In this document: positions 5,593-16,826 of the stretch, in pieces
Numbering within the stretch: position 1 is the stretch's first letter
Layout of the letters: each line of letters opens with the position of its first letter
Assembly (NCBI GenBank): GCA_027065245.1
Contig: JAMOOS010000034.1
Span: forward strand, 1-19,794
Length of the DNA stretch: 19,794 nt
Source of the DNA: Desulfuromonadaceae bacterium
Lineage (GTDB): Bacteria > Desulfobacterota > Desulfuromonadia > Desulfuromonadales > Desulfuromonadaceae
Reading direction: 5' to 3'
Notes under the pieces: model-generated
Database searches by the model: none
Seen by the model: the letters and a program-made list of their open reading frames with translations, nothing else
Told to the model about the DNA's origin: nothing
Program-made: the position numbers and the translations under genes

Positions 5593-8292
5593 ATGACGGT
5601 AAAAACCGTTGAATTTGTTCTTGTTCCAGACAGTTGCAGCGCGCGGCGCCTGCGCAGGATGATTGCGCATTGTGCGGCACGGCTGGGGTTGGTGGTGGGT
5701 ACCTGGGCAGAGTTGCTTGACCTGGCCGCGCAGTCTTACGGGGTTGGAGTAACGGATGATGCGCTTTGGGATGAGAGGCTGCAGGTTGCCGCCGACGTGC
5801 CGGAGCCGTTTTGGGCTGAGAGTATGCAAGTGGCTCCCCGGCAGGTGCTTGCTCATCTGGACAGGACTATGCGCGAATTGCTCCACGCCACCAGCGATAC
5901 CGACCTTGGCGTTGTTGCCGCCGCTGCCGGGCGGTTACGCCCGCGTGTTGCCGGTAATCTGGCCGATCTGTATCGGTTGCATCGGCACATGGACTATATC
6001 CTGCCCGGTGATCTGGCGGTGCTGAAGCAGATCTGCAGTAGCGATGTGTCTGAGGCCTGCTTTGCCGTCAAGGTATATAGGCATCGGCGGGTTCCGCTCT
6101 TGAGCCGCCAGCAGCTTATGCTGATAGAAAAGCTGGATGAAAATTGTTCTGCCCCCTTTGACCGGGATATCGAATGTCTGCTGGCACAGGTGTTCGATGG
6201 CCACAGTAATTGTCCCGGTGCGTTGGGTCATCTGCACAACAACCTGTTCAATGCCGCTGCCGGACAGGTGGCGTTGGATGAAACACTGCAATGGCTGGCT
6301 CTGCGTGACTACCGTGAAGAGATTACCAGCGCCGTAGCGATGATCAGGCAGATGCTTGCTGATGATCCTGATCTTGGCTGTGGCGATATTGCCATCCTCA
6401 CCCCGGATATCAGTGCATATACAGCCACCCTGGCTGGCGAGCTGGAAAACAATGCCATCCCCTGTTCCGGTCTCCAGGTATCTGTACCGGTGCGTGATCT
6501 TGGTGGAGAATTGCTGCGCAGCTTTATTGCCGCCCTGCAACCACCGACGGCAAAAATGGCGTACGCCGCGCTGTTCTCGTCGCCGCTGATGCCGTGGGCG
6601 CCAGGTGTTGGCAATCGCTGGGCACAGGCAATTATGGATGGTTATGGCTTGCCGCAAGACAATCCGCTAACTGCCGTGCTGGCAGTTGCGCCCGATAATA
6701 CCGGCCGCCTGGTGGAATCTCTGCAGGCATTAGTGGAACTTGTGCCGGTTAACGATTTTACCTCTCGCCACCGCGCTCGTTTGCAGCAACTGGTGCAAGA
6801 GATATCCCATGAGCTGCCTGGTGATGGTGCTATTGACTGGCCGCTGCTGGAGCGGTTGCTGCCAGTGCAGCAACTGTGCGACAGCAGTACAAGTGATTAT
6901 TATCAGCAGGCCGTGGCGGTTTTTTCCGCCCATCAGGAACCGTGGCGCTCTTGCCGCGTTCTGCTGGTGCTGGGCTTTACTGCTGGCTGTTATCCTGCGG
7001 TGGCGCCGACGGGACCGGTGTTTAGCCAGGATGACATAGCCGCCATCAATACCGTCATTGCCGGTGAGCTGGTTACCAGTAAACAGATATTGCAGCAGCG
7101 GCGGGAATTATTCCGGCGACAGTTGCAGGCCGCCACCGATGCGATAACCTTTTTTGTCCCGCAGCGCAACGGTGCGGGAGAAGCGCTGACCATGTGTGAA
7201 AGTCAGATTTTCATGGCGCAACTGTTCAGCGATATTGGCGATGCAAAAGAGCTGTTGCTTCACGCTGATAATAGGGAACAGCGCAACAAAATCCGTCATC
7301 TGGTTTACGAGGATAAAGCTGAAGCGGATACAGCATTACATCTGCCTGTTGCAGTTGATCTCGAACTGAAACGCGACCTGCTGGCACTGCGACGTGATCA
7401 GGAAGGACACCAGAAACCGGAATCACCCAGTGGGCTGGAAACGCTGCTGGTATCGCCGCTGGCGTGGCTGCTGCACCGCTTTCACCTGGAACCGCAAGCG
7501 TGGAGTGTTGACAGCCTGGATGTATTAACCAGAGGATCACTGGCGCATCGAGTATTTGAACACCTGTTCAGTCCCGGCCAACCAGTGCCCAAGGCGCAGG
7601 TTATCGCCGAGAGGGTTCCGCAACTGTTGCGGGAAGCGGCGCGGGAGATATTTCCGTTGTTGCAACGTGATGAGTGGCGCGTGGAGCGGCGCAACCTGCA
7701 GCGAGAGCTGATAACCGCCGCCCGGCGCTGGGGCGAGATTCTCACGGCAATCGATGCCACGATAATCGGTGTAGAGGTGCCTTTGAGCGGATATCTTGAT
7801 AAGGTGCCGGTTGCCGGGATAGCCGATCTGTTACTGCGTCTGCCTGATGGACGCTTGTTGGTGGTGGATTACAAAAAATCAGGTAGCAGCGCCAGAATCA
7901 AGCGGATGGAAAAAGGTTACGACAGCCAGGCCAATCTGTATCGGGTCATGATAACCAGCGGCGGCACCACCGACAACGACCAGTTGCAGCAAATATTGCG
8001 CCAGGCACGGCATATCAGCGTGATGTACTACCTGCTCAACGATCAGGTTGCCCTGTCTGACAGCAGCGGCTGGAGCATAAATGACATTGCCGGTTGGCAC
8101 GAAATGGGCGATGCCATTGCCGACAATGCCATGGAATTAATAGCTGAACGTCTTGATCAGTTGCGCCATGGCCGGGTAATTCTCAATAATACAAGCGATA
8201 TGGATGAATTTGAAAAAACTACCGGCATAAAACCTTACGCTTTGGAAAACAGCCCGCTGATTAAAATGTTTATGAAGCAGGGCAGCGGATAA
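5593..8292 (+). CDS. addB: AddB-like helicase-fold nuclease subunit without Walker A or Fe-S cluster
   Basis: This is the partner subunit of an AddAB-type helicase-nuclease that resects DNA double-strand breaks for RecA loading. At 899 residues it is shorter than Firmicutes AddB (about 1,160). Where AddB has its P-loop, the N-terminus reads FVLVPDSCSARRL, so ATP binding is lost. A UvrD-like remnant is seen at GFTAGCYPAVAPTGPVFSQDD. The C-terminal RecB-family nuclease is intact: His652 (GSLAHRVFEH), Asp745 (GIADLLL), Asp759 and Lys761 (VVDYKK), Gln779 and Tyr783 (QANLY). The Cys that anchors the Fe-S staple in SLExx-CPF is Ser621, and no Cys occurs after it, so the cluster is absent. GGAAGG at 5579-5584 supports the ATG. 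The addA-like gene follows after 33 bases. Confidence 0.82.
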   Translation: MTVKTVEFVLVPDSCSARRLRRMIAHCAARLGLVVGTWAELLDLAAQSYGVGVTDDALWDERLQVAADVPEPFWAESMQVAPRQVLAHLDRTMRELLHATSDTDLGVVAAAAGRLRPRVAGNLADLYRLHRHMDYILPGDLAVLKQICSSDVSEACFAVKVYRHRRVPLLSRQQLMLIEKLDENCSAPFDRDIECLLAQVFDGHSNCPGALGHLHNNLFNAAAGQVALDETLQWLALRDYREEITSAVAMIRQMLADDPDLGCGDIAILTPDISAYTATLAGELENNAIPCSGLQVSVPVRDLGGELLRSFIAALQPPTAKMAYAALFSSPLMPWAPGVGNRWAQAIMDGYGLPQDNPLTAVLAVAPDNTGRLVESLQALVELVPVNDFTSRHRARLQQLVQEISHELPGDGAIDWPLLERLLPVQQLCDSSTSDYYQQAVAVFSAHQEPWRSCRVLLVLGFTAGCYPAVAPTGPVFSQDDIAAINTVIAGELVTSKQILQQRRELFRRQLQAATDAITFFVPQRNGAGEALTMCESQIFMAQLFSDIGDAKELLLHADNREQRNKIRHLVYEDKAEADTALHLPVAVDLELKRDLLALRRDQEGHQKPESPSGLETLLVSPLAWLLHRFHLEPQAWSVDSLDVLTRGSLAHRVFEHLFSPGQPVPKAQVIAERVPQLLREAAREIFPLLQRDEWRVERRNLQRELITAARRWGEILTAIDATIIGVEVPLSGYLDKVPVAGIADLLLRLPDGRLLVVDYKKSGSSARIKRMEKGYDSQANLYRVMITSGGTTDNDQLQQILRQARHISVMYYLLNDQVALSDSSGWSINDIAGWHEMGDAIADNAMELIAERLDQLRHGRVILNNTSDMDEFEKTTGIKPYALENSPLIKMFMKQGSG

Positions 8293-8325
8293 CAGCGGCA
8301 AATTACTCTTCAACAGGGAACCGCC

Positions 8326-11300
8326 ATGAGTATTGCACCCCTTACCATTATTCCGGCCGGCGCCGGTTCCGGCAAAACCTATACCATCCAGACAACACTG
8401 GCGCAGTGGATTGCCGATGGGCTGGTGCGTCCAGAGCGGATTGTGGCGGTAACCTTTACCGAAGCGGCGGCTGCCGAGTTGCGCACCCGTATCAGGCAGG
8501 AATTGAGTCGGCAAAACCGCATTGAAGATGCCCTGCTGCTGGAGCAGGCGTATATCTCCACCATTCACTCTTTTGGTTTGCGGCTGCTCAGGGAGTTTGC
8601 CTTCGATTGCGGAATTTCCCCCGATCAGCGTCTGTTGAACAAAGATGAAGAGAATTCCCTGATGCGTCGCGCGCTGGCCGTTACCGACCAGGGCGACATA
8701 GTGATGGACAATCTGCGCGGCTTTGGTTATCGCTACGATTTCAGTAGCGGTAAAGGTGCTGAGGAGCTGTTTCGCGCTGCGGTTCTCAAGCTGATTGCCA
8801 TAATGCGTTCCATAGGCAGGCAGTCTTCCGATGCCGAGCTGCTCCCCCACGCGCAAGCACTGATTACACAGCTGTACGGTCCAGTTGCCGACGCCGCACA
8901 ACTGGAGGATAAACTCCATCGGGCAGTTACCGCGTTGCTCAACCGTTTTCCTGCCGACATGGCGGCAACTCACGCCGATAACGCCACCGCAGTCAAAGCG
9001 TTGCATAACGACTACCGGGCCCTCAAACAGGCGAAGGACAAAACCCGTCTGGGATATGATTGGGCACTATGGCAACAGTTACGTAACCTGCGCACCATAA
9101 AGATGCCGCCGGAATACCAGGCGGCCGCCGCAGAAGTGGTAGCCGCTGCCGACTTCCTGCCCCGCCATCCCGGCCCCCTCAACGATGCTCTGGTACACGT
9201 ACGTGCCCTGCTGCTCTCCGGTCAGGATGCCCTGGCCATCCACAGTGAGAAAAAGCGTCAGGCTGGTCTGCTCGACTACACCGATATGCTGGCACTGTCT
9301 CAGCAATTGTTCAGCAGCAACAGTGCGGTGGCGGCGCAGTTCAGGGATCAGATCGACTGTCTGATAATAGATGAATTTCAGGATACCAATCCGCTGCAGT
9401 TTTCGCTGTTGTGGCAATTTTACACCATGGGCGTTCCGGTTTTGATTGTTGGCGATTTAAAGCAGGCGATCATGGGGTTTCAGAATGCTGACGCCCGCCT
9501 GCTCGAAGCACTACAGCGACAATATCCTGCAGCCTGCCGTCCCCTTACCGCCAACTGGCGCTCTACGCCGCAGTTGCTGGAGTGGATAAACGCCGTTGGC
9601 AGTGGATTGTTCGGCGCTGATTACACCCATCTTGCCGCCAGAGCTGACTATCCTTCCACCATTGCCCCGCTGGAGGTGCTCCGCTTTAATAAGCGCCCCA
9701 AAAAAATAGACCAGCAGGTGCAGGTCACAGCGAGGCACATTTACAATTTGCTCAACAGCTCCGAGCAGATTTACGACCGTTTCAGCAATCAGCAGCGGCA
9801 ACTGCGCGGCGGCGATATTGCCGTGTTGTGCCCCACCAACGCCAGGCTTGACCTGTTTGCTGCGGCCTTGCGTAATCTTGGTATCGACTGCCGCATTGCG
9901 CGCGGCGGCTGGTTTGAATCGCGCGTTGTGCAGTTGCTCTACCACGCCCTTTGCTACGTGGCCGATACCACCGACCGTCACGCGGCACTGTATATGAGTG
10001 TGACCGAACTGGGGTGCCTTACATTGCAGGAAGCGCTGGAACAGATGCTGGAAGGCGATCTGCCGCACATCCCTGTAATTAATACCCTGCAGAATATTGC
10101 CGCCGAAAACGGCGCTAGCGGCGTAAACGCCATACTGGGTCAGATAATTGATCGTTTATCAATTTACCAACAACTTGACGCATGGCCAGATACCGCGCAG
10201 GCGCGCGCCAATCTGATGCGTCTGCAACACGAAGCAGACCTCTTTCATCAGACCGATGCGGCGGCCCTGACCAGCATCGGTCTGTTCGGTTCAGGGATAA
10301 AGACGTTTCTAGCCTGGTTGCAAATCAAGGTGCAGCAGGAAGAAAACAACGCTCAGCCCGATAGCGGGACAGATGATGAAAACGCCGTCGATCTGGTAAC
10401 ATGGCACCGCGCCAAGGGACGGGAGTGGCCGGTGGTTGTCGTGGCTGGAATGGATAAAACCGTTGCCGCCAGGTTGCCCGCCTTCAATGTTGTCTACAGT
10501 GATTTTGACAACCTGGCCAATATTCTGCATCAGGCCAGAATAGAGATATCCCCCGATTTTACCGCGCCGGAAACACGAGCCGCCTTCAGCCATAGACTGC
10601 TGCCGGAAATATACACAAGCGCCCGGCGCCTGCAATATGTTGCCCTTACCCGGGCGCGTGAGCGGCTGATTATCGAATGGCCGCAATATCTGGATAAAAG
10701 TAAAGCCAAAGATAAAACCCATTGGGCACTGCTGCGCGAGCAGACAAAAATGGCGGTAAACAACGATGCCTGTATCATCGGCGCGCAGTCGTTCCCTTGC
10801 CTGGTACACAACGCCGACTATTCAACCAGCGCTTGTTGCGCTTCGCAACACAGTACATCGTTATATCGTGTTGCCCCGGCTCCATTCACACCACCGCAGA
10901 CTCTTGTTTCCGACAGCATCAGTCCATCGCAGCAGCACCAGCAGACGGCAGAGTCACCTGCCGGATTGCGCACCACCACCTATGCGCCGCCATTGCTGTT
11001 GGCGCTGGATCTGCCCGCCGACCAGTACGGCACACTGTTGCATCGCTGCTTTGAAGTTGCCCTGGTCAAAGATATAAGCGGCGAGCGCCTGGCGGCACTG
11101 ACCAATTATCTACTCAAGGGTGAACAAAGCACGGCAATACTGAACAATATCGCCGCATTCAAGCGCTGTCTGCAGCGAATGTGGGTACCATCCGCCCTCA
11201 CCTGTGAGCTGCCACTGCTGTTTCTCAACAACACAGGCAGCGTTGTTTCAGGTATTATCGACCTGCTGGTTGAATGTGAAAACGGTTTCTGGATTGTCGA

Positions 11301-11466
11301 CCACAAATCCGATGCCGGAGGCAACGACGCGACAAAGTTTGCCACCTACCTGCCTCAGCTGCAATGCTACGCCGCCGCCGTTGCCAAGGCCCGCCCCGAC
11401 AAGCCGATCCTCGGGGTAGCGATCAACTGGATTTCCAGCGGCAGTATGACTATAGCTGCCGATTGA
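8326..11466 (+). CDS. addA: AddA-like UvrD-family helicase with C-terminal RecB nuclease
   Basis: This 1,046-residue protein is the motor subunit of an AddAB-type recombination nuclease: a 3'-5' superfamily 1A DNA translocase fused to a strand-cutting nuclease. Helicase motifs appear in order: Walker A AGAGSGKT (11-18); VTFTEAAAAELRTR (Ia); LIIDEFQDTN with Asp349-Glu350 (II); VGDLKQAIMGFQNAD (III); NWRSTPQLLEWI (IV); VTWHRAKGREWPVV at 691-704 (V); and YVALTRARERL at 771-781 (VI). The C-terminal nuclease has His906 (GTLLHRCFE), Asp979 (SGIIDLL), Asp992 and Lys994 (VDHKS), and Gln1011 and Tyr1015 (PQLQCY). All catalytic residues are present. AGGGA at 8315-8319 supports the ATG. It lies 33 bases after addB and ends the + strand operon, converging on the LTA-synthase-like gene. 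A RecB identity is less likely because no recC or recD is adjacent. Confidence 0.9.
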   Translation: MSIAPLTIIPAGAGSGKTYTIQTTLAQWIADGLVRPERIVAVTFTEAAAAELRTRIRQELSRQNRIEDALLLEQAYISTIHSFGLRLLREFAFDCGISPDQRLLNKDEENSLMRRALAVTDQGDIVMDNLRGFGYRYDFSSGKGAEELFRAAVLKLIAIMRSIGRQSSDAELLPHAQALITQLYGPVADAAQLEDKLHRAVTALLNRFPADMAATHADNATAVKALHNDYRALKQAKDKTRLGYDWALWQQLRNLRTIKMPPEYQAAAAEVVAAADFLPRHPGPLNDALVHVRALLLSGQDALAIHSEKKRQAGLLDYTDMLALSQQLFSSNSAVAAQFRDQIDCLIIDEFQDTNPLQFSLLWQFYTMGVPVLIVGDLKQAIMGFQNADARLLEALQRQYPAACRPLTANWRSTPQLLEWINAVGSGLFGADYTHLAARADYPSTIAPLEVLRFNKRPKKIDQQVQVTARHIYNLLNSSEQIYDRFSNQQRQLRGGDIAVLCPTNARLDLFAAALRNLGIDCRIARGGWFESRVVQLLYHALCYVADTTDRHAALYMSVTELGCLTLQEALEQMLEGDLPHIPVINTLQNIAAENGASGVNAILGQIIDRLSIYQQLDAWPDTAQARANLMRLQHEADLFHQTDAAALTSIGLFGSGIKTFLAWLQIKVQQEENNAQPDSGTDDENAVDLVTWHRAKGREWPVVVVAGMDKTVAARLPAFNVVYSDFDNLANILHQARIEISPDFTAPETRAAFSHRLLPEIYTSARRLQYVALTRARERLIIEWPQYLDKSKAKDKTHWALLREQTKMAVNNDACIIGAQSFPCLVHNADYSTSACCASQHSTSLYRVAPAPFTPPQTLVSDSISPSQQHQQTAESPAGLRTTTYAPPLLLALDLPADQYGTLLHRCFEVALVKDISGERLAALTNYLLKGEQSTAILNNIAAFKRCLQRMWVPSALTCELPLLFLNNTGSVVSGIIDLLVECENGFWIVDHKSDAGGNDATKFATYLPQLQCYAAAVAKARPDKPILGVAINWISSGSMTIAAD

Positions 11467-11523
11467 GCGCTGATTTTATACCAGATAGCTAGCCGGCTCG
11501 ACAAAATAGTCGACATATCCGTC

Positions 11524-13494
11524 CTATCCCACCCGCTGTGCCATCAGGGCGTTGGTGGCGGTCTGGATGTAGGATTGCGACATGGTTACCAGTTCAGCGT
11601 TGAGGGCGGGGTTGTCTACGATGGTGACACCGGCTTCGGGATAAAGCTGGTAGCGATACAGTTGCGCTGCGCCATCGTGGGGGTGGACGAGGACGTGTTC
11701 ACCTTTGAAGGCGGCTACGGTGGGATCGTTGCCGGAGGGTTTGATAATGCCGAAGCCGGGATCGGCGGCACTCAGGTTGAACAGGTTGCGCCCCCAGCAC
11801 TGGTGGGTAAATTCCCTGCCGAGCAGTCCCATTATGGTTGGGGCCACATCCACCTGGGTGGCCACAGTGCTGCGCCGGTTGCCGAAGCGTTGCTGCATGC
11901 CGGGAGCGAGAAACAGCAACGGTATGTGGAAGCGCAACAGTTGAATATCGGTAAGCTGGTTGGGGATGCAAAAGCCGTGGTCACCCAGCAGGACAAACAG
12001 GGTGTCGTTGTAATAGCTGCTGTTTGCCGCCGCGGCAAAAAATTGCCCCAGCGCCCAATCGGCGTAGCGCATGGCAGTGAGGTGGTCGTCATTGTGGTCG
12101 AAACCGCTCACCCGCTCCACCGGCAGGGGGTCGGGAATGGTAAACGGCAGGTGGTTGCTCAGGGTCTGGATAATGGCGAATACCGGTTGTTCGCCGCTGC
12201 AGCGCTGTTCAAGCTCCTGGTGGGCGCGCTGAAACATATCGTGGTCCGATACCCCCCAGGTGGGATCGACAAACTGCGGGTTGACAAAGTCGTCGCGGCC
12301 GATAAAGTCGCTCATCCCCTGGTGGCGGAAAAAGCCCTCCTGGTTATCCCAGGCAAAATCGCCGTTGTAGATGTAGAAACTGTTGTAACCGGCGGCGTTA
12401 AAAAATGGTACCAGGCCGGAGAAGGTGGTGGCGCCCTGGGGTTTCTGCATCAGGTATTCAAAGCCGGGCAGATTGGGAAAGCCGCACATGGTGGCAAACA
12501 CGCCTTGATGGGTATGGGTGCCATTGGAAAAAAAGTGGTCGAACAGCACTCCCTGCCGCGCCAGCCGGTCGAATTGCGGGGTAATATCACCGCTGCCGTC
12601 GAGAGCGCCGACAAATGGCGCCGCAAAACTTTCCATCAAAATTACTACAACATTTTTGATGGGTGGATTGTCGTCCTGCGGGCGGTGATGCCGCCTGACC
12701 GGGTACTGTTCTCCATTATGCGCTGGAGTATCGCCTGGTTGCAGCAATAACGCGCTGGTGGTGGCCAACGCTTCATCTTTGGGCAGGCAGTAACGCCACG
12801 GGTTTTTGCGCTGTCGTTTGCGGACATCGAGAATGGCCTTGATAAGGGTATAGGTACCGTTGAGGGCCAGGTGATTGGCAAACAGGTGTTCGCTGTGGTA
12901 GGCGTCGCCCCAGCGTAGCGGCGGGCCGTGGCGCAGAGTACCGCGGCAGACCAGCAGAGTCAGGGCTAAAACGGGCGGATATACCAGAGCTCTCAGCCAC
13001 CAGGGTGCGGTAGCGCTGGTGGTCGGTACCAGCACGGCACTTATAACAACGAACAGCAGCATCAGCGCCGCCCACAGGGCCAGGTAGCGTTTTACCGGGC
13101 AGCCGTTCCAGATCATGCTGGTGACAGTGCGGGTATCCTCGCGCAGGTAATCAAATACCAGACTGTTGAGACGGCTGTTGAACTGGCGATAGAATTCCAG
13201 CTCGGCCACACCGGCAAACAGCACCACACCAGCGCAGAGAATAAACCACCAGCGGGTGAAGGTGGGCCAGGAGCCGCACAGGTGGGCCAGTTCAGGGACC
13301 AGGGCGATGGCGGCGACGATGATGGCATCGAAGCGGATACCGACGAGAAACGCACGGCGCAGGTCGGTGCGGGGCAGTTGCCGCGTCAGCTCCCGGTTGG
13401 TTAGCGCCAGCAGGGCGCGCAATACGGCCAGCAGCAATAACAACAGTAACGCCGGTAGTGCAATTCCAGCCAGTTCTGCCCAAATCAGCGCCAT
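11524..13494 (-). CDS. LTA synthase-like membrane phosphotransferase (sulfatase / alkaline phosphatase fold)
   Basis: This 656-residue inner-membrane protein has five predicted membrane segments (about 5-30, 50-72, 79-97, 133-155, 164-187). A large periplasmic sulfatase-fold domain follows, the architecture of lipoteichoic acid synthase and phosphoglycerol transferases. Catalytic-site residues are visible: Glu288 (VVVILMESFAAP), the probable nucleophile Thr328 in NGTHTHQG, a Trp in NGDFAWDN, and Asp505-His506 (LLGDHGF). The family transfers glycerol-phosphate or phosphoethanolamine groups to envelope glycolipids or glucans. The acceptor in this apparently Gram-negative cell is unknown; an OpgB-like glucan-modifying role is possible. 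AAAGG (complement of 13502-13506) lies seven to eight bases before the ATG. It begins 28 bases after the glmS stop and is the last gene of the glmU-glmS transcript, linking it to cell-envelope synthesis. Confidence 0.85.
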   Translation of the reverse strand: MALIWAELAGIALPALLLLLLLAVLRALLALTNRELTRQLPRTDLRRAFLVGIRFDAIIVAAIALVPELAHLCGSWPTFTRWWFILCAGVVLFAGVAELEFYRQFNSRLNSLVFDYLREDTRTVTSMIWNGCPVKRYLALWAALMLLFVVISAVLVPTTSATAPWWLRALVYPPVLALTLLVCRGTLRHGPPLRWGDAYHSEHLFANHLALNGTYTLIKAILDVRKRQRKNPWRYCLPKDEALATTSALLLQPGDTPAHNGEQYPVRRHHRPQDDNPPIKNVVVILMESFAAPFVGALDGSGDITPQFDRLARQGVLFDHFFSNGTHTHQGVFATMCGFPNLPGFEYLMQKPQGATTFSGLVPFFNAAGYNSFYIYNGDFAWDNQEGFFRHQGMSDFIGRDDFVNPQFVDPTWGVSDHDMFQRAHQELEQRCSGEQPVFAIIQTLSNHLPFTIPDPLPVERVSGFDHNDDHLTAMRYADWALGQFFAAAANSSYYNDTLFVLLGDHGFCIPNQLTDIQLLRFHIPLLFLAPGMQQRFGNRRSTVATQVDVAPTIMGLLGREFTHQCWGRNLFNLSAADPGFGIIKPSGNDPTVAAFKGEHVLVHPHDGAAQLYRYQLYPEAGVTIVDNPALNAELVTMSQSYIQTATNALMAQRVG

Positions 13495-13522
13495 CTATCT
13501 ACCTTTCGCGATGGTTACAGTG

Positions 13523-15361
<1,839 letters not shown>

Positions 15362-15400
15362 ATAAGTCAGTTCTTTCCGTCGTAGACGATGGGTATGTCG

Positions 15401-16789
15401 TTAGCTCTTTTTGCCGGACTGTTTTTTGCGCCAGCCGGGGATAACGGTTTGCGGTGTGCGTGCTATGGCCAGTGAATCGGCGGGGACATCCTTGGTGATG
15501 GTTGATCCGGCGGCGATGAGACTGTTGCTGCCGATGGTTACCGGAGCGACAAACTGGGTATCGCTGCCGACAAATACTCCGTTGCCGATGGTGGTTTTAT
15601 GTTTGTTTATGCCGTCGTAGTTGCAAGTTATGGTGCCGCAGCCGATGTTGACATCGCGCCCCAGTTCGGCATCGCCGATATAGGTGAGGTGGCTGGCCTG
15701 GGAGTTGACACCGATATGAGCCTTTTTGGTTTCCACATAATTGCCGATTTTGTTGTGGCCGCACAGCACGGTACCGGGGCGCAGATGGGCCATGGGGCCG
15801 ATGGTGCAGTGTTCGCCGACGCTGGCCTGCTCCAGGGCGCTGCCGGCCTTGATATAACTGTAATCGCCGATGGTGCCGCCGTCGATTACCGCGCCGGTCT
15901 CCACAACGCAGTGGTTGCCGATGGTGCAGCCGCCGCGCAGGTGAACGCCGGGCTGGATGACACTGTCGACACCTATGGTTACGTCGGCATCAATATAGGT
16001 GGCGTCCGGATCGACAATGGTGACTCCGGCCAGCATATGTTGTTCGTTAATGCGCCGACGCATGATGGCGGCGGCAGCAGCCAGTTGTACGCGATCGTTT
16101 ATTCCCATGCTTTCACTGCTGTCTGCCAGTACGCAGGCACTCACCCGCTGGCAGGCCTGCCGCGCCAGGGCGATAATGTCGGTGAGGTAGTATTCCTGCT
16201 GGGCATTGCTGTTGTCCAGCCGCGCCAGCAGTTCCAGCGCTTGAGGCGCTTCGAGGGCATAGATGCCGGTGTTTATTTCGTCGATCTGCTTTTCTTCGGC
16301 GCTGGCGTCTTTCTCCTCCACAATCCTCTCGACCCCGCCGTCATCACAGCGCACAATACGACCGTAGCCGTGCGGCTCAGGCACCTTGGCGCTGAGAACC
16401 GTCACCACGGCAGTGCTGCGGCGATGTTCGTCGAGCAGCGCGCGGATTGTTGCACTGCGCAGCAGCGGCACATCGGCACACAAAATCAGCACCGTGCCGT
16501 TAAAATCGCGCAGGGCGCCAGCAGCGCATTGTACCGCGTGGCCGGTACCAAGCTGTTGCTGTTGCGTAACAAACACCACCTGTTCATCACTACAATGCTC
16601 GCGCACGGCATCGGCCTGATGGCCAACCACCATTACCGTCTGCTCACAGCCGAGCTGACGGGTGAGTTCGAGAACATGGGCGCATAACGGCCTGCCGGCC
16701 AACGGATGCAGCACTTTAGGCAGGCTTGAGCACATACGCGTACCCTTGCCCGCCGCCAGGATTACCGCCGCCAGATTGTGTATGGACAT
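15401..16789 (-). CDS. glmU: Bifunctional UDP-GlcNAc pyrophosphorylase / glucosamine-1-phosphate acetyltransferase
   Basis: GlmU acetylates glucosamine-1-phosphate with acetyl-CoA and then couples it to UTP, giving UDP-GlcNAc for peptidoglycan and lipid A. The protein of 462 residues has the N-terminal uridylyltransferase motif LAAGKGTRM (11-19) and LPKVLHPLAGRP, then GTGHAVQCA and NTGIYAL. The C-terminal half is a left-handed beta-helix of hexapeptide repeats with the acetyltransferase motifs LRPGTVL, GNYVETKKAHIG, HLTYIGDAELG and GCGTITCNYDG. The frame is open upstream to 16900, but the ATG at 16789 is chosen: AGAGG (complement of 16795-16799) lies five bases before it and the protein then starts like other GlmU proteins. 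It is the first gene of the minus-strand operon and is transcribed divergently from the coiled-coil gene. Confidence 0.97.
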   Translation of the reverse strand: MSIHNLAAVILAAGKGTRMCSSLPKVLHPLAGRPLCAHVLELTRQLGCEQTVMVVGHQADAVREHCSDEQVVFVTQQQQLGTGHAVQCAAGALRDFNGTVLILCADVPLLRSATIRALLDEHRRSTAVVTVLSAKVPEPHGYGRIVRCDDGGVERIVEEKDASAEEKQIDEINTGIYALEAPQALELLARLDNSNAQQEYYLTDIIALARQACQRVSACVLADSSESMGINDRVQLAAAAAIMRRRINEQHMLAGVTIVDPDATYIDADVTIGVDSVIQPGVHLRGGCTIGNHCVVETGAVIDGGTIGDYSYIKAGSALEQASVGEHCTIGPMAHLRPGTVLCGHNKIGNYVETKKAHIGVNSQASHLTYIGDAELGRDVNIGCGTITCNYDGINKHKTTIGNGVFVGSDTQFVAPVTIGSNSLIAAGSTITKDVPADSLAIARTPQTVIPGWRKKQSGKKS

Positions 16790-16826
16790 TACCACCTCTT
16801 TAAGTTTATGCTGTCGCCAGCTGGGG

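Noticed and set aside
8137..9006. 289-codon open frame on the - strand across the addB-addA junction
   Set aside because: It is antisense to the conserved N-terminus of AddA, including Walker A, with no motif of its own.
11498..11513. TCGAC-AAAATA-GTCGA hairpin between the convergent addA and LTA synthase-like genes
   Set aside because: The stem is only five pairs and no T-run follows on either strand, so it is not supported as an intrinsic terminator.
11575..12750. 391-codon open frame on the + strand opposite the LTA synthase-like gene
   Set aside because: It lies wholly antisense to a gene with strong membrane and catalytic motifs, shows no recognisable domain, and is Gly/Val-rich as expected from the complement of codon-biased GC-rich DNA.
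15362..15400. Possible glmS ribozyme or riboswitch ahead of glmS
   Set aside because: The glmU-glmS gap is 39 bases, too short for the glmS ribozyme, and no conserved core is visible.
15599..16687. 362-codon open frame on the + strand opposite glmU
   Set aside because: It is antisense to the hexapeptide-repeat and uridylyltransferase parts of glmU; its repetitive Gly/Ala/Asp composition mirrors the hexapeptide repeat and is not a real protein signature.
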